Origin: Thermodesulfobacteriota bacterium
GTDB lineage: Bacteria > Desulfobacterota > Thermodesulfobacteria > Thermodesulfobacteriales > Thermodesulfobacteriaceae
Assembly: GCA_030578315.1 (NCBI GenBank)
Contig: JAUQQL010000001.1
Span: 23,869-87,868, forward strand
Length of the DNA: 64,000 nt
Reading direction: 5' to 3'
Positions 10,643 to 19,972 of the stretch are shown one piece after another; positions within the stretch are counted from its first letter, which is position 1, and each line of letters starts with the position of its first letter. Below the pieces are notes generated by a model, which saw only the letters and a program-made list of their open reading frames with translations, made no database searches and had not been told where the DNA came from. The translations under genes were made by a program, and so were the position numbers.

Positions 10643-11757
10643 TTTTTTTCCTCCACAGTTAAGGCTATTCTAAAGTAACCCTCTCCATATTTTCCAAATC
10701 CAACTCCAGGGGTTACTACTATTGCTTTTTCGTCTAAAAGCTTTTTACAAAATTCCTGAGAAGAATAGTTTTTAGGAACCTTTACCCAGATATAAAAAGT
10801 AGCTTTAGGAACTTTAAATTCAAAACCTAATTTTTTAAGTTCTTCAACCACCAAGTCTCTTCTTTTTTTTAAAGTATTTTTTATAGAAGTAGTTAAATTT
10901 TCTAGATTTTCTAAAGCATAAGTTCCAGCTTCTTGAATAGCTGTAAAAACTCCAGAATCTATGTTACTCTTTACTTTAGCTAATGCAGAAATAAGAAAGC
11001 TATTTCCTACCGCAAATCCAATTCTCCAACCGGTCATGCAGAAGGTTTTAGATAAACTGTGAAATTCAATAGCTACTTCTTTAGCTCCATTTACTTCAAA
11101 AATGCTTAGAGGTGGGTCTTCAAAATATATTTCTACATAAGCTGCGTCATGAGCTATAATAAAGTCGTACTTTTTGGCTAACTTTATTACTTCCTTAAAG
11201 AACTCTTTAGAAGCTGTAGCAGTGGTTGGATTATTAGGATAATTTAACCACAAGATTTTTGTTTTTCTAAAAATATTTTCTGGAATACTTCCTAAATCAG
11301 GTAGAAATTCGTTTTCCCAGGTAAGAGGTACATAATAAGGTATTCCATCCGTAAAAATAGTTCCAAGATGATATACAGGATAAGCCGGATCAGGGCATAA
11401 AACTATATCTTCAGGATTAATGAAGGCTAATGGAAAATGTGCGATTCCTTCTTTAGAACCAATTAAAGCTAAAACTTCTATTTCCGGATCAAAGGTAACT
11501 CCAAATCTTCTTTTAAAATAGTTAACACAAGCTTTTCTATAAACAATACTTCCTACATTAGAAGGATATCTATGGTTGGAAGCTTTTTCTAAAGCTTTTT
11601 TAGCTACCTCTACAATTTCAGAAGGAGTAGGGAGGTCAGGGTCACCAATTCCTAAATCAATTACTTCTACTCCTTGTTTTATCTTTTCATTTTTAAGTCT
11701 ATCTAATTCTACAAAAAGATAAGGAGGTATTTTTTGCAATCTTTCTGAAAGTTCCAT
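10600..11757 (-). CDS. dapL: LL-diaminopimelate aminotransferase
   Basis: A PLP-dependent class I aminotransferase, 385 residues from the start chosen here. DapL converts tetrahydrodipicolinate directly to LL-diaminopimelate, feeding lysine and peptidoglycan synthesis. The N-terminal IPPYLFVELDRLKNEKIKQG and IDLGIGDPDLPTP, plus LWLNYPNNPTTATA, AHDAAYVEIYF and the catalytic-lysine motif SLSKTFCMTGWRIGFAVG, fit the bacterial/archaeal DapL branch; related aspartate aminotransferases cannot be fully excluded. The frame allows a start 33 bases earlier, inside ino1, but MELSERLQKIP at 11757 follows an AGGGAG site and matches relatives. The 3' end contains a run of eight A's and overlaps the folK frame. 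Confidence 0.85.
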   Translation of the reverse strand: MELSERLQKIPPYLFVELDRLKNEKIKQGVEVIDLGIGDPDLPTPSEIVEVAKKALEKASNHRYPSNVGSIVYRKACVNYFKRRFGVTFDPEIEVLALIGSKEGIAHFPLAFINPEDIVLCPDPAYPVYHLGTIFTDGIPYYVPLTWENEFLPDLGSIPENIFRKTKILWLNYPNNPTTATASKEFFKEVIKLAKKYDFIIAHDAAYVEIYFEDPPLSIFEVNGAKEVAIEFHSLSKTFCMTGWRIGFAVGNSFLISALAKVKSNIDSGVFTAIQEAGTYALENLENLTTSIKNTLKKRRDLVVEELKKLGFEFKVPKATFYIWVKVPKNYSSQEFCKKLLDEKAIVVTPGVGFGKYGEGYFRIALTVEEKKLKEAIQRLSTLKL

Positions 11758-11767
11758 CTTTCTCTCC

Positions 11768-12877
11768 CTATCTTTCTCTTTTTCCTTCAATAAATTCTTG
11801 AACCATTTTTTTAGCTATATAGTCAGGAAATTGTTGAGGAGGATGTTTCATAGTGTAAGCTGAAATAGAGATAAGAGGTCCTCCTATTCCTCGGTCTTTG
11901 GCTAACTTAACACATCTTATAGCGTCAATAGCTGAACCAGCTGAATTAGGAGAATCCTCAACTTCTAATCTTACTTCCAAAGAAAAAGGAACTCCTCCAA
12001 AGTGTTCTCCTTCTAATCTTATATAAGCTATTTTTCTATCTTTTAACCAAGGTATCCAGTCAGAAGGGCCTATATGGATGTTTTCCCATTCTATTTCGTA
12101 GGGAAGTAAACTTGTAACAGCTTCAGTTTTAGAAATTTTTTTAGTTTTTAAGCGGGTTCTTTCCAACATATTTAAAAAATCTGTATTTCCTCCAAAGTTA
12201 AGCTGATAACTTCTTTTAAGTGGAACTCCTCGGTCTACAAAAAGTTGAACCAAAGTTCTGTGAAGTATGGTAGCTCCTAGCTGAGATTTTATGTCATCTC
12301 CTACTACAGGTATGTTGTTTAATTCAAATTTTTTAGCCCAAGTTGAATCAGACACAATGAAGGTAGGCATAGCATTTACAAAACCCACACCTGCTTTAAG
12401 ACAAGCTTCTGCATAAAAACGAGCAGCCATTTCTGCTCCTACTGGAACATAATTAATTAAAACATCAGCTTGAGTTTCTTTTAAAACCGATATTACATCC
12501 TCTAATTCATCTTCTTTTTCTTCAGATACGACAAAAGTTTTATCCTCGGGAAAATTTTTCATATGAGGAGCTACTCCATCTAAAACTTTTCCTTTCCTAA
12601 CCTTTACTCCTAAATAAGGAACATCTCTATAAAAAATAGTAGTACAGTTAGGAGGGCTGAAAATAGCTTCGGAAAGATCTTTTCCTACTTTTCGAGCATC
12701 AATGTCCCAAGCTGCTACTAATTCAATGTCATAAGGTTTATATCCTCCTACGTCGGGTAACATTATTCCTTCTATATTTTTAAGTTGACCTTTTTCTCTA
12801 TAATAGAAAATTCCTTGTACTAAAGAACTGGCACAGTTTCCTACTCCTACTATAGCTAACCGTACCTTTTTAGACAT
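11768..12877 (-). CDS. ino1: Inositol-3-phosphate synthase
   Basis: This enzyme converts glucose-6-phosphate to 1L-myo-inositol 1-phosphate in an NAD-dependent cycle. The 369-residue length fits the short prokaryotic form. Supporting motifs are the NAD-binding LAIVGVGNCASSLVQGI, then VAAWDIDARKVGKDL, VLINYVPVGAEMA, FVNAMPTFIVSD, and the catalytic segment VVGDDIKSQLGATILHR with LNFGGNTDFLNM. In thermophiles inositol phosphate is a precursor of the solute di-myo-inositol phosphate; it could also serve inositol phospholipids. AAAGGGGGT before the ATG is a strong ribosome site. It lies between gyrA and dapL on the minus strand. Confidence 0.93.
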   Translation of the reverse strand: MSKKVRLAIVGVGNCASSLVQGIFYYREKGQLKNIEGIMLPDVGGYKPYDIELVAAWDIDARKVGKDLSEAIFSPPNCTTIFYRDVPYLGVKVRKGKVLDGVAPHMKNFPEDKTFVVSEEKEDELEDVISVLKETQADVLINYVPVGAEMAARFYAEACLKAGVGFVNAMPTFIVSDSTWAKKFELNNIPVVGDDIKSQLGATILHRTLVQLFVDRGVPLKRSYQLNFGGNTDFLNMLERTRLKTKKISKTEAVTSLLPYEIEWENIHIGPSDWIPWLKDRKIAYIRLEGEHFGGVPFSLEVRLEVEDSPNSAGSAIDAIRCVKLAKDRGIGGPLISISAYTMKHPPQQFPDYIAKKMVQEFIEGKRER

Positions 12878-12928
12878 ATTTACCCCCTTTCAAATATCCT
12901 TTTAAACTTACCATAAAAACTTTTATTA

Positions 12929-15325
12929 TCAATTTTTGCTTTTAATTACTAAAGCCCCTGTTACATACTCACTAGGCAAAAGGCTAATAAGTCTTACTCC
13001 TTGAGTTGCTCTTCCTTGAGAAGGTATATCTTCTTCGTTAATTCTTATAGCTTTTCCTGAACTTGCAAAAATAAGAACTTCATCTTTAGGGAGTAAAACC
13101 AAACCCCCTGCAAGAGGTCCTGTTTTTTCATTAAATTGATGAGCTATCAATCCTTTACCAAACCTTCTCTGGATTTTAAACTCCGAAAGAGGTGTTTTTT
13201 TACCATATCCCTTTTCTGTAATAGTAAATAAAACTCCATTTTCTTCAGTTTTAAGCAACTCTAAAACCTTATCTTTTTCCTCTAACCTTATCCCTATAAC
13301 TCCTTCCGAAGCTTTTTTACTAACTCTTAACTCTTCTTCTTTAAAATGAAGAGCTTGTCCATTTTTAGTTAGAATTATAAGAGAATCCTTACCCGAAGTA
13401 ACAATTCCTCTTCTTAAAGAATCTCCTTTTCTTAAACTAATCACTAAAAATCCACTCTTTTTAATATTTTTAAGTTCTTCTACTTTGATTTTCTTAATTA
13501 TACCTTGCTCAGTAATCAGAACAATAAAACCACTTTCTACGATTGGTAGTAAAAAAATTATATTGTTATCTATGTAAGAAACTATATTTTTTACATGAAT
13601 TCCTTTAGACGTTTTATTGGAATAGGGAATTTTTTGTAATTTTAAAGGATAAACTTTACCATTTTCAGTAAAAGCCCACAGATCTTGATCTGATCTAACT
13701 TGAATGGCAGTCTGTAGTTTTTCGTCTATACCAAAGGTTAAACTTCCTTTTCCACCTCTTTTTTGAGGAGAAAATAGGTCTAAAGGTAGTTTCCGAAAGT
13801 AATTTGCTTCATTTACTAGGATTAACACTTCATGAGAAGGAAGTTTTTCTTCTAAAAAAGGAATACCTTCTTCAATAATTTCGGTTTTTCTTTCATCTCC
13901 AAACTTTTCTTTAATTTCCTTGAGTTCTTCTTCTATTACTGTAAGAAGTGTTGGTTCGTGAGAAAGAATTTTTTCGTAATAACTTATAGCTCTTTTAAGT
14001 TCTTCGTATTCTAAATTTAGTTTTTCTCTTTCTAAAGCTGTAAGTTTTTGAAGTCTTAAGTTAAGAATTTCTTGAGCTTGAATTTCCGTAAAATTAAATC
14101 TTTTCCTTAATTTTTCCTGAGCGTCTTTGGGGCTTTGAGCTTTTTTGATAATTTCAATAATTTCCTCTATGTGAGTTAAAGCCTTAAGAAAACCCTCTAA
14201 AATGTGAGCTCTATCTTTAGCTTTTTTAAGTTCGTAATGAGTTTTTCTTAAGATAACCGTCTTTCTCCAGTTTAAAAAATGTTGAAGAATATCTTTTAAG
14301 GTAAGAATTTCTGGTTTTCCCTGAACCAAGGCCAACATAATGATTCCAAAAGTAGTTTCTAAGGGAGTGAGTTGATAAATTTGCTGAACTAAACTGTGAG
14401 GAGCTGAAGACCATTCTTTTTTTACTTCTACAACAATCCTAATACCTTCTTTGTCAGACTCATCTCTTACTTCCGATATACCCTCTAGTTTTTTATTTTT
14501 TATTAATTCAGCTAATTTTTCTACAATTTTAGCTTTACTAACTTGATAAGGAAGCTCGGTAAAAACAATTCTTAACCTATCTTTTTCTTTTTCTAACCTA
14601 TACTTAGCTCTCAGTTTAATTAACCCTTTACCTGTGGTGTAAGCTTTTTTAATACCTTCTACTCCTACTATAGAAGCACCGGTAGGAAAGTCCGGACCTT
14701 TTATAAAATTCATCAACTCTTCGTTAGATAGATTAGGGTCTTTTAAAAGGGCTAAAAGAGCATCTATAACTTCGGAAAGGTTATGAGGAGGTATGTTAGT
14801 TGCCATTCCAACTGCAATTCCTGAAGAACCATTTATAATAAGATTGGGAATTTTGGAAGGTAACACTATAGGCTCTTTTAAAGTATTGTCATAATTAGGC
14901 ATAAATTCTACTGTTTCTTTTTCTATATCAGCTAATAGTTCATGAGCTATACGTGCAAGTCTTACTTCGGTATACCTCATAGCTGCAGGAGCATCTCCAT
15001 CTACGGAACCAAAATTTCCTTGTCCATCAATTAAAGGATATCTCATGGTGAAATCTTGAGCCATTCTTACCAAAGCCTCATATACCGGTATATCTCCATG
15101 AGGATGATACTTTCCTATAACTTCTCCTACTACTCTAGCACTTTTCTTATAAGGCTTATTCCAGTCATTACCCATTTCATGCATAGCATAAAGAATTCTT
15201 CTTTGAACAGGTTTTAACCCATCTCTTACATCAGGTAAAGCTCTTCCTACAATTACACTCATAGCATAATTAAGATATGATTCCTTTAATTCTTCTTCTA
15301 AAGGAACAACTATTAGTTCACCCAT
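12929..15325 (-). CDS. gyrA: DNA gyrase subunit A
   Basis: GyrA is the DNA-breaking/rejoining subunit of gyrase, which introduces negative supercoils with GyrB. The 798-residue protein has the winged-helix and tower region first, the catalytic tyrosine Tyr118 in [17 protein letters not shown], and a C-terminal beta-pinwheel. The pinwheel carries the GyrA box QKRGGKG, which separates gyrase from topoisomerase IV ParC. In the quinolone-resistance region, IPVYE in [17 protein letters not shown] places Ile79 where E. coli has Ser83 and Glu83 where it has Asp87. A ribosome site AAGGAGGTG lies within the final codons of plsC. Confidence 0.96.
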   Translation of the reverse strand: MGELIVVPLEEELKESYLNYAMSVIVGRALPDVRDGLKPVQRRILYAMHEMGNDWNKPYKKSARVVGEVIGKYHPHGDIPVYEALVRMAQDFTMRYPLIDGQGNFGSVDGDAPAAMRYTEVRLARIAHELLADIEKETVEFMPNYDNTLKEPIVLPSKIPNLIINGSSGIAVGMATNIPPHNLSEVIDALLALLKDPNLSNEELMNFIKGPDFPTGASIVGVEGIKKAYTTGKGLIKLRAKYRLEKEKDRLRIVFTELPYQVSKAKIVEKLAELIKNKKLEGISEVRDESDKEGIRIVVEVKKEWSSAPHSLVQQIYQLTPLETTFGIIMLALVQGKPEILTLKDILQHFLNWRKTVILRKTHYELKKAKDRAHILEGFLKALTHIEEIIEIIKKAQSPKDAQEKLRKRFNFTEIQAQEILNLRLQKLTALEREKLNLEYEELKRAISYYEKILSHEPTLLTVIEEELKEIKEKFGDERKTEIIEEGIPFLEEKLPSHEVLILVNEANYFRKLPLDLFSPQKRGGKGSLTFGIDEKLQTAIQVRSDQDLWAFTENGKVYPLKLQKIPYSNKTSKGIHVKNIVSYIDNNIIFLLPIVESGFIVLITEQGIIKKIKVEELKNIKKSGFLVISLRKGDSLRRGIVTSGKDSLIILTKNGQALHFKEEELRVSKKASEGVIGIRLEEKDKVLELLKTEENGVLFTITEKGYGKKTPLSEFKIQRRFGKGLIAHQFNEKTGPLAGGLVLLPKDEVLIFASSGKAIRINEEDIPSQGRATQGVRLISLLPSEYVTGALVIKSKN

Positions 15326-15328
15326 AAA

Positions 15329-16069
15329 TTAAAGGGCACCTCCTTTTTTAATTTCAAGCTTCAAAAATTCTAACCCTTCACTAATCCTTTCTCTTACTAT
15401 TAAAGAAAGCTTATCTTTATCTTTTAGTCCAAAGCTGGAAGTTTCTATAGGTTCTCCTATAAAAACTTTCACTTCTTTGTGAGAAGTTTTAAACCAGATT
15501 TTCCCTTTAGGTAAAATATAAAAAGTACCCCAAATAGCTAAGGGCACTACTTTAGCTTTGGTCTTTAGAGGAATTAAAAAACCACCTAATTTAAAAGGTA
15601 AAAGTTCCCCACTAGGAGAACGGGTTCCTTCTGGGAAAATGACAAGAGAATAACCTCTTTTAAAAGTTTCTATACAGGCTAAAATACTTTTTAAACCATC
15701 CTTAGGGTCTTTTCTTTCTACTGGAAGATATCCTAAAACCTTTATAGCCCAACCAAAAAAAGGAATGCGAAATAAACTTTTTTTAGCTAAAAATCTAATT
15801 TGATAAGGTTTTAGTATTTTTTCTAATACCGGAATATCAAGTTGACTTTGATGATTTACCATAAAAATATATCTTTCTTTGCTCAAAAGTTGAGTTTTAG
15901 AAATTACCTTTATTTTAACTCCTAAAATAAAAAGTAGAGCTTTACACCAAAAGTAAGCTATAGCGTGACAGCGAGTTAATATAATCAAAATACTTAAAAT
16001 TGGAACAGAAGTAACTATAAAAAAATAAGCTAAGAAATTTCTTACAATTTCTTCCAACTTTGAAAGCAT
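15329..16069 (-). CDS. plsC: 1-acyl-sn-glycerol-3-phosphate acyltransferase
   Basis: PlsC acylates lysophosphatidate to phosphatidate at the cytoplasmic membrane. The 246-residue protein starts with a membrane segment (FLAYFFIVTSVPILSILIIL). It has the acyltransferase HX4D block in NHQSQLDIPVLEK, the acceptor-binding block FPEGTRSPSGELLPFK, and VPLAIWG as the fourth block. It sits in the minus-strand run after trpG with only 6 bases between genes, and ends 3 bases before gyrA. No clear ribosome site is visible, consistent with translational coupling to trpG. Confidence 0.93.
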   Translation of the reverse strand: MLSKLEEIVRNFLAYFFIVTSVPILSILIILTRCHAIAYFWCKALLFILGVKIKVISKTQLLSKERYIFMVNHQSQLDIPVLEKILKPYQIRFLAKKSLFRIPFFGWAIKVLGYLPVERKDPKDGLKSILACIETFKRGYSLVIFPEGTRSPSGELLPFKLGGFLIPLKTKAKVVPLAIWGTFYILPKGKIWFKTSHKEVKVFIGEPIETSSFGLKDKDKLSLIVRERISEGLEFLKLEIKKGGAL

Positions 16070-16075
16070 TTTAAT

Positions 16076-16738
16076 TTAATAAAGATTTAAAAAGTTTCTT
16101 AAAATTAAAACCCCCTCAGGCAGATCGTCTCTTGTAAAGTCCCACTCTAAAGGAGGTTTGTTCCATTTTTTCCAGGCTGAAAGAGAAGTTCCAATAGATT
16201 CTGGATGAAACTGTACACCTTCTAAAGGATAATATCTATGTTTTATACCCATAATTTCCCCATCTTCGGCTAAGGCAGTTACTTCAAATTCTGAAGGTAG
16301 GGTTTTTATATCTATAGCTAAAGAGTGATACCGCATTCCATAAAAAGGATTAGGTAGGTTAGTAAAAACTCCTTTTCCTGTATGGGAAATAAGAGAAACT
16401 TTACCGTGCATAAGTCTTTTAGCTCTTATTATTTTTGCAGAAAAAGCTTCTCCAATACACTGATGTCCTAAACAAACTCCAAAAATGGGAATTTTTCCCG
16501 AAAAGTGTTTGATAACTTCTACAGAAATCCCTGCTTCCTTAGGAGTACAGGGACCTGGAGAAATAATAATGTGAGTAGGCTTTAGTTCTTCTATTTGTTC
16601 TACCGAAAGGGCATCATTTCTAAAAACCAAAACCCCTCCTTTCCACAACTTCTGAATCATTATCCCTACTAATTGAACTAGATTATAGGTAAATGAATCA
16701 TAGTTATCTATAACTAAAACTTTTTTAACTTCTCTCAT
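16076..16738 (-). CDS. trpG: Anthranilate synthase component II (glutamine amidotransferase)
   Basis: TrpG hydrolyses glutamine and channels ammonia to TrpE for anthranilate synthesis. The class I amidotransferase triad is visible: Cys in IFGVCLGHQCIGEAF, and His plus Glu in VQFHPESIGT. The oxyanion strand is IIISPGPCTPKEAG. The 220-residue length is normal, and the N-terminus VLVIDNYDSFTYNLVQLVG is the family hallmark. It overlaps trpE by 4 bases (ATGA), so the two are translationally coupled and made as a complex. In many bacteria the same subunit also serves 4-amino-4-deoxychorismate synthase for folate; no separate PabA is seen here. Confidence 0.93.
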   Translation of the reverse strand: MREVKKVLVIDNYDSFTYNLVQLVGIMIQKLWKGGVLVFRNDALSVEQIEELKPTHIIISPGPCTPKEAGISVEVIKHFSGKIPIFGVCLGHQCIGEAFSAKIIRAKRLMHGKVSLISHTGKGVFTNLPNPFYGMRYHSLAIDIKTLPSEFEVTALAEDGEIMGIKHRYYPLEGVQFHPESIGTSLSAWKKWNKPPLEWDFTRDDLPEGVLILRNFLNLY

Positions 16739-18201
16739 AAAAAATACCCTTTACTAAAAAGCTCCAGAGCTTTTTTCATTCCTTGAGCCTTATTTATCGT
16801 TTCTTGATATTCTTTTTCTGGGATAGAATCAGCCACAATCCCAGCTCCAGCTTGTAAATAAAGATTTTTTCCTTTCTGAAATAAAGTTCTTATAGTAATA
16901 CAAAAATCCATATTTTGTGAAAAACCAAAATATCCTACAGCTCCTGCATATGGACCTCTAGTTGTGTTTTCAAGTTCTGCAATAATTTCCATAGCTCTTA
17001 TTTTAGGAGCTCCTGAAACAGTTCCAGCAGGAAAGGTCGCAGAGAATACCTCAAACATGTCCTTGCCAGGAATCAATTCTCCTTTTACTCCCGAAACAAG
17101 ATGCATTACATGAGAATATCTTTCAACTATCATTAACTCGTAAACTTTTACACTTCCATATCTACAAATTTTTCCTAAATCATTTCTTCCTAGGTCAACC
17201 AACATTATATGTTCCGCTAGTTCTTTTTCGTCTCTTTTAAGTTCTTCTTCCAAATCTTTATCTTCTTCTTCCGTTTTTCCGCGAGGTCTTGTTCCTGCAA
17301 TAGGACGGGTTTCTACTAAATTATTTTCTAACCTTACCAAAATCTCTGGAGATGAACCAATTAAAGTTTCCTCATTCATTTTAAGGAAAAACATATATGG
17401 AGAAGGATTAATTTTCCTTAAAGCCCTGTAAAGAAGAAAAGAAACCTGAGGATTTTCTAAAATTTCGTCTTCCAGTTTGAATCTCTGGGAAAGAACTACC
17501 TGAATAATATCTCCTTGAGCAATGTATTCTTTGGCTTCTTTAACCATCTTTATAAAAGTTTCTTTTTCCAGTTCAGGTTTTAAAGAAAGCTCTTTTTTGA
17601 GCGGTTCTATAGTAAAACTTGTTTTTTTAAGATTAGCTAAAAGGTTTAGAAGTTTTTCTTTTTTGTTTAGGTAAACCTCTTTAGAAAATCCCTCTTCCTT
17701 TCGTACTAAACATACTAATTTTATAGTATGAAGAACACGGTCATAAATAATTAACACTTCAGGAAAAACGAAGTGAAAAAAGTGAAAGTTTAAAGAATCA
17801 TTTGGAAGAGGAACTCTAGGCTCAAAAAAGTGAACCATTTCGTAGCTTACAAAGCCTACTGCTCCTCCCCAAAATCTAGGTAAATCTTTTATAAAGGGAA
17901 TATTATATCGATAAATAAATTCTTTAAGATGTTTCCACATGAAAGGAGCATCTTTTTGGGAACTCTTAATAATATAAAAAGGATCTAATCCTAAAAAACT
18001 ATAACGAGCCCATTTTTCCGGTCCTTCTAAACTTTCTAAAAGAAAAATATAGTCTTGATTTTTAAATACTTTATAAAGAAGAGAAATAGGGGTTTCCAAA
18101 TCTGCAGATATTTCAATATAAACTGGAATCAAAGTATAGCTTTCTGCTAGGTTTAAAAACTCCTTTAAAGAAGGTTTTACTTCTAAATCGTAAAAATTCA
18201 T
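16735..18201 (-). CDS. trpE: Anthranilate synthase component I
   Basis: TrpE converts chorismate to anthranilate using ammonia from TrpG, the first committed step to tryptophan. The 488-residue protein carries the LLES-type allosteric tryptophan-site motif ([20 protein letters not shown]), favouring TrpE over PabB. The chorismate-binding domain has [49 protein letters not shown] and [18 protein letters not shown]. It begins in an overlapping TAATG with the hisS stop and ends overlapping trpG. No leader peptide or trp attenuator is visible, as hisS directly precedes it; the remaining trp genes are outside the window. Confidence 0.94.
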   Translation of the reverse strand: MNFYDLEVKPSLKEFLNLAESYTLIPVYIEISADLETPISLLYKVFKNQDYIFLLESLEGPEKWARYSFLGLDPFYIIKSSQKDAPFMWKHLKEFIYRYNIPFIKDLPRFWGGAVGFVSYEMVHFFEPRVPLPNDSLNFHFFHFVFPEVLIIYDRVLHTIKLVCLVRKEEGFSKEVYLNKKEKLLNLLANLKKTSFTIEPLKKELSLKPELEKETFIKMVKEAKEYIAQGDIIQVVLSQRFKLEDEILENPQVSFLLYRALRKINPSPYMFFLKMNEETLIGSSPEILVRLENNLVETRPIAGTRPRGKTEEEDKDLEEELKRDEKELAEHIMLVDLGRNDLGKICRYGSVKVYELMIVERYSHVMHLVSGVKGELIPGKDMFEVFSATFPAGTVSGAPKIRAMEIIAELENTTRGPYAGAVGYFGFSQNMDFCITIRTLFQKGKNLYLQAGAGIVADSIPEKEYQETINKAQGMKKALELFSKGYFL

Positions 18202-19499
18202 TAGTGAACAAGCTCTTCTTTTAGTTTAGGAATTAGATTTTCTAAAGAAATTTTTTCTTGAGTTCCCCTAAGCATATCTTTAAGCAAAATCTTTCCTTCC
18301 TTAATTTCATTTTCTCCTAAAATAAGAACTTTTTTACTGGCAAGCTTATCAGCTTCTCTCAAAAGAGCTTTTAAACTTTTTTCTTCATAAAGAACTTCTA
18401 CCTTAAAATTAGCTTCTCTTAAAGTTTCAGCCAGTTTAAGTCCTTCTTTAAATTGTTTCTTACCTAAAAGAGCTAGAAAAACCTGAGGAGAAAGATCATC
18501 CAAAAAAATTTGAGGTGAAAGATAAGAAGATATACAAAGTTCCCATCTTTCAACTCCTATGGCAAATCCTATAGCTGGTAAAGATGGCCCTCCCAATTCC
18601 TCTAACAATTTATCGTATCTTCCTCCTGCACACACTGTATCTTGGGCTCCAAGTCCTTTACCTTTAATTTCAAAAATAGTTCTGGTATAGTAGTCAAGCC
18701 CTCTTACTAAATAAGGATTAAAAACATACTTAAGACCTAAAAAGTCTAAAAGTTCCAATAACTCTTGAAAATGGCCTTTACAATTACTACACCAAAATCT
18801 GTTAATAGGTTCAAGTTTCTGAATTTCATTTTTGCAATTTGGATCTTTACAGTCTAATATTCTAAAAGGATTTCTTTCTAATCTTTGTCGGCAAGTATTA
18901 CAAAGGACTTTATCTCTTTCTTTTAAAGAAGACAAAAGATAACCCTTGTACTCAGGACGACATCTTTCACATCCTAGAGAATTTATTTCTAAAGTGAAAA
19001 GGTTGTCATTTTTAACTTCTTTAGCAAGAATTTTCAATGGAGAGTATAAAATATTTATACTCATTTTAATGACTTCAGCTTCATACCAAGGAGTTAAATT
19101 TCCAAAAAATTCTACATCTATTTGATAAAATTCTCTAAGTCTTCCTTTTTGAGGTCTCTCATGTCTAAACATGGGACCAACAGTAAAAAGTTTTAATGGT
19201 TTAGGTTTCATATAAAGACTATTTTCAATAATCATTCTACAAATTCCAGCTGTGGCTTCGGGACGCAAGGTTAAAAACTCTTGATTTCGATCTTGAAAGG
19301 TATAAGTCTCTTTTTGAACAATATCAGTAACTTCTCCTATAGACCTTATAAATAATTCAGTTTTTTCTAAAATAGGAATTTTTACTTCTTGATAATTATA
19401 ATTTTTTAAAATTTTTTTAGCAATTCCTATAAGATATTCGTACTTTAAAAATTCTTCAGGTAACCAGTCTTTAAACCCTCTTATGGATTGAAATTTCAT
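18201..19499 (-). CDS. hisS: Histidine--tRNA ligase
   Basis: HisS charges tRNA-His. The 432-residue class II synthetase has motif 1 around YQEVKIPILEKTELFIRSIG, motif 2 in GPMFRHERPQKGRLREFYQID, the histidine-A motif LVRGLDYYTRTIFEIKG, and motif 3 with AIGFAIGVERW. A cysteine-rich insertion (CERCRPEY, LCNTCRQRLERNPFRILDCK) is usual in this subgroup. The C-terminal 90 residues form the anticodon-binding domain. It is the first gene of the minus-strand run down to 9450. No ribosome site is visible before the ATG at 19499, so it may be translated with little or no leader. Confidence 0.97.
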   Translation of the reverse strand: MKFQSIRGFKDWLPEEFLKYEYLIGIAKKILKNYNYQEVKIPILEKTELFIRSIGEVTDIVQKETYTFQDRNQEFLTLRPEATAGICRMIIENSLYMKPKPLKLFTVGPMFRHERPQKGRLREFYQIDVEFFGNLTPWYEAEVIKMSINILYSPLKILAKEVKNDNLFTLEINSLGCERCRPEYKGYLLSSLKERDKVLCNTCRQRLERNPFRILDCKDPNCKNEIQKLEPINRFWCSNCKGHFQELLELLDFLGLKYVFNPYLVRGLDYYTRTIFEIKGKGLGAQDTVCAGGRYDKLLEELGGPSLPAIGFAIGVERWELCISSYLSPQIFLDDLSPQVFLALLGKKQFKEGLKLAETLREANFKVEVLYEEKSLKALLREADKLASKKVLILGENEIKEGKILLKDMLRGTQEKISLENLIPKLKEELVH

Positions 19500-19609
19500 A
19501 GACCATATTTTATCACGAAAGAAAAAAAAATTAAGATTTCGAAAGTTTTTATATATATAGTGATAATTTGCTTTCCATTCCTAATAGTACCTTTTTGTGA
19601 TGTGCTGTG

Positions 19610-19638
19610 TTGTTTTTTTGAATAATTTATTTTAAAAT
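19610..19638 (+). promoter_or_regulatory. Candidate sigma-70 promoter for the J-domain/lysC operon
   Basis: TTGTTT (19610-19615) and TAAAAT (19633-19638) are separated by 17 bases in the 161-base divergent gap between hisS and the J-domain gene. Transcription would start about 15 bases before the ATG at 19661, leaving room for the weak ribosome site GCGAGG. The region is very A+T-rich, so a chance match is possible. Confidence 0.4.
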
Positions 19639-19660
19639 AATTTTTTAAAGCGAGGATATA

Positions 19661-19960
19661 ATGCATAGATATAGTAAGTGGCAAAAAATTGAAGAAGCTC
19701 GTAAGATTTTAAAGTTACCTATTAGAACCACAAGAAGAGAAATTATAGAACAGTATAAAAATTTAGCTAAAGCTTTTCATCCTGACAAAGGAGGAGATGA
19801 AGAGCAGATGAAGAAACTTAACGAGGCTTATGAAGTTTTGATGAGATATTGTGATAATTACTTGATAATTTTAGCTCCTAATGATAATATTTTAGACCCT
19901 GAAGATTGGTGGTTTGAGCATTTTGGAGAAGATCCCATTTGGGGAAAAATGAAAAGATAG
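19661..19960 (+). CDS. Small J-domain (DnaJ-like) protein
   Basis: A 99-residue protein with a complete J domain at residues about 9-65: helix I with EARKILKL, helix II YKNLAKAFHPDKGG carrying the HPD tripeptide that stimulates DnaK/Hsp70 ATPase, and LNEAYEVLMRY. The remaining ~35 residues are acidic and tryptophan-rich (DPEDWWFEHFGEDPIWG) and match no domain I recognise. There is no G/F-rich linker, zinc finger or client-binding domain, so it is a stand-alone co-chaperone-like protein rather than DnaJ. It lies 12 bases before the lysC start and is probably cotranscribed with it. Its partner is not evident. Confidence 0.8.
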   Translation: MHRYSKWQKIEEARKILKLPIRTTRREIIEQYKNLAKAFHPDKGGDEEQMKKLNEAYEVLMRYCDNYLIILAPNDNILDPEDWWFEHFGEDPIWGKMKR

Positions 19961-19972
19961 GGAGTGAAAAAA

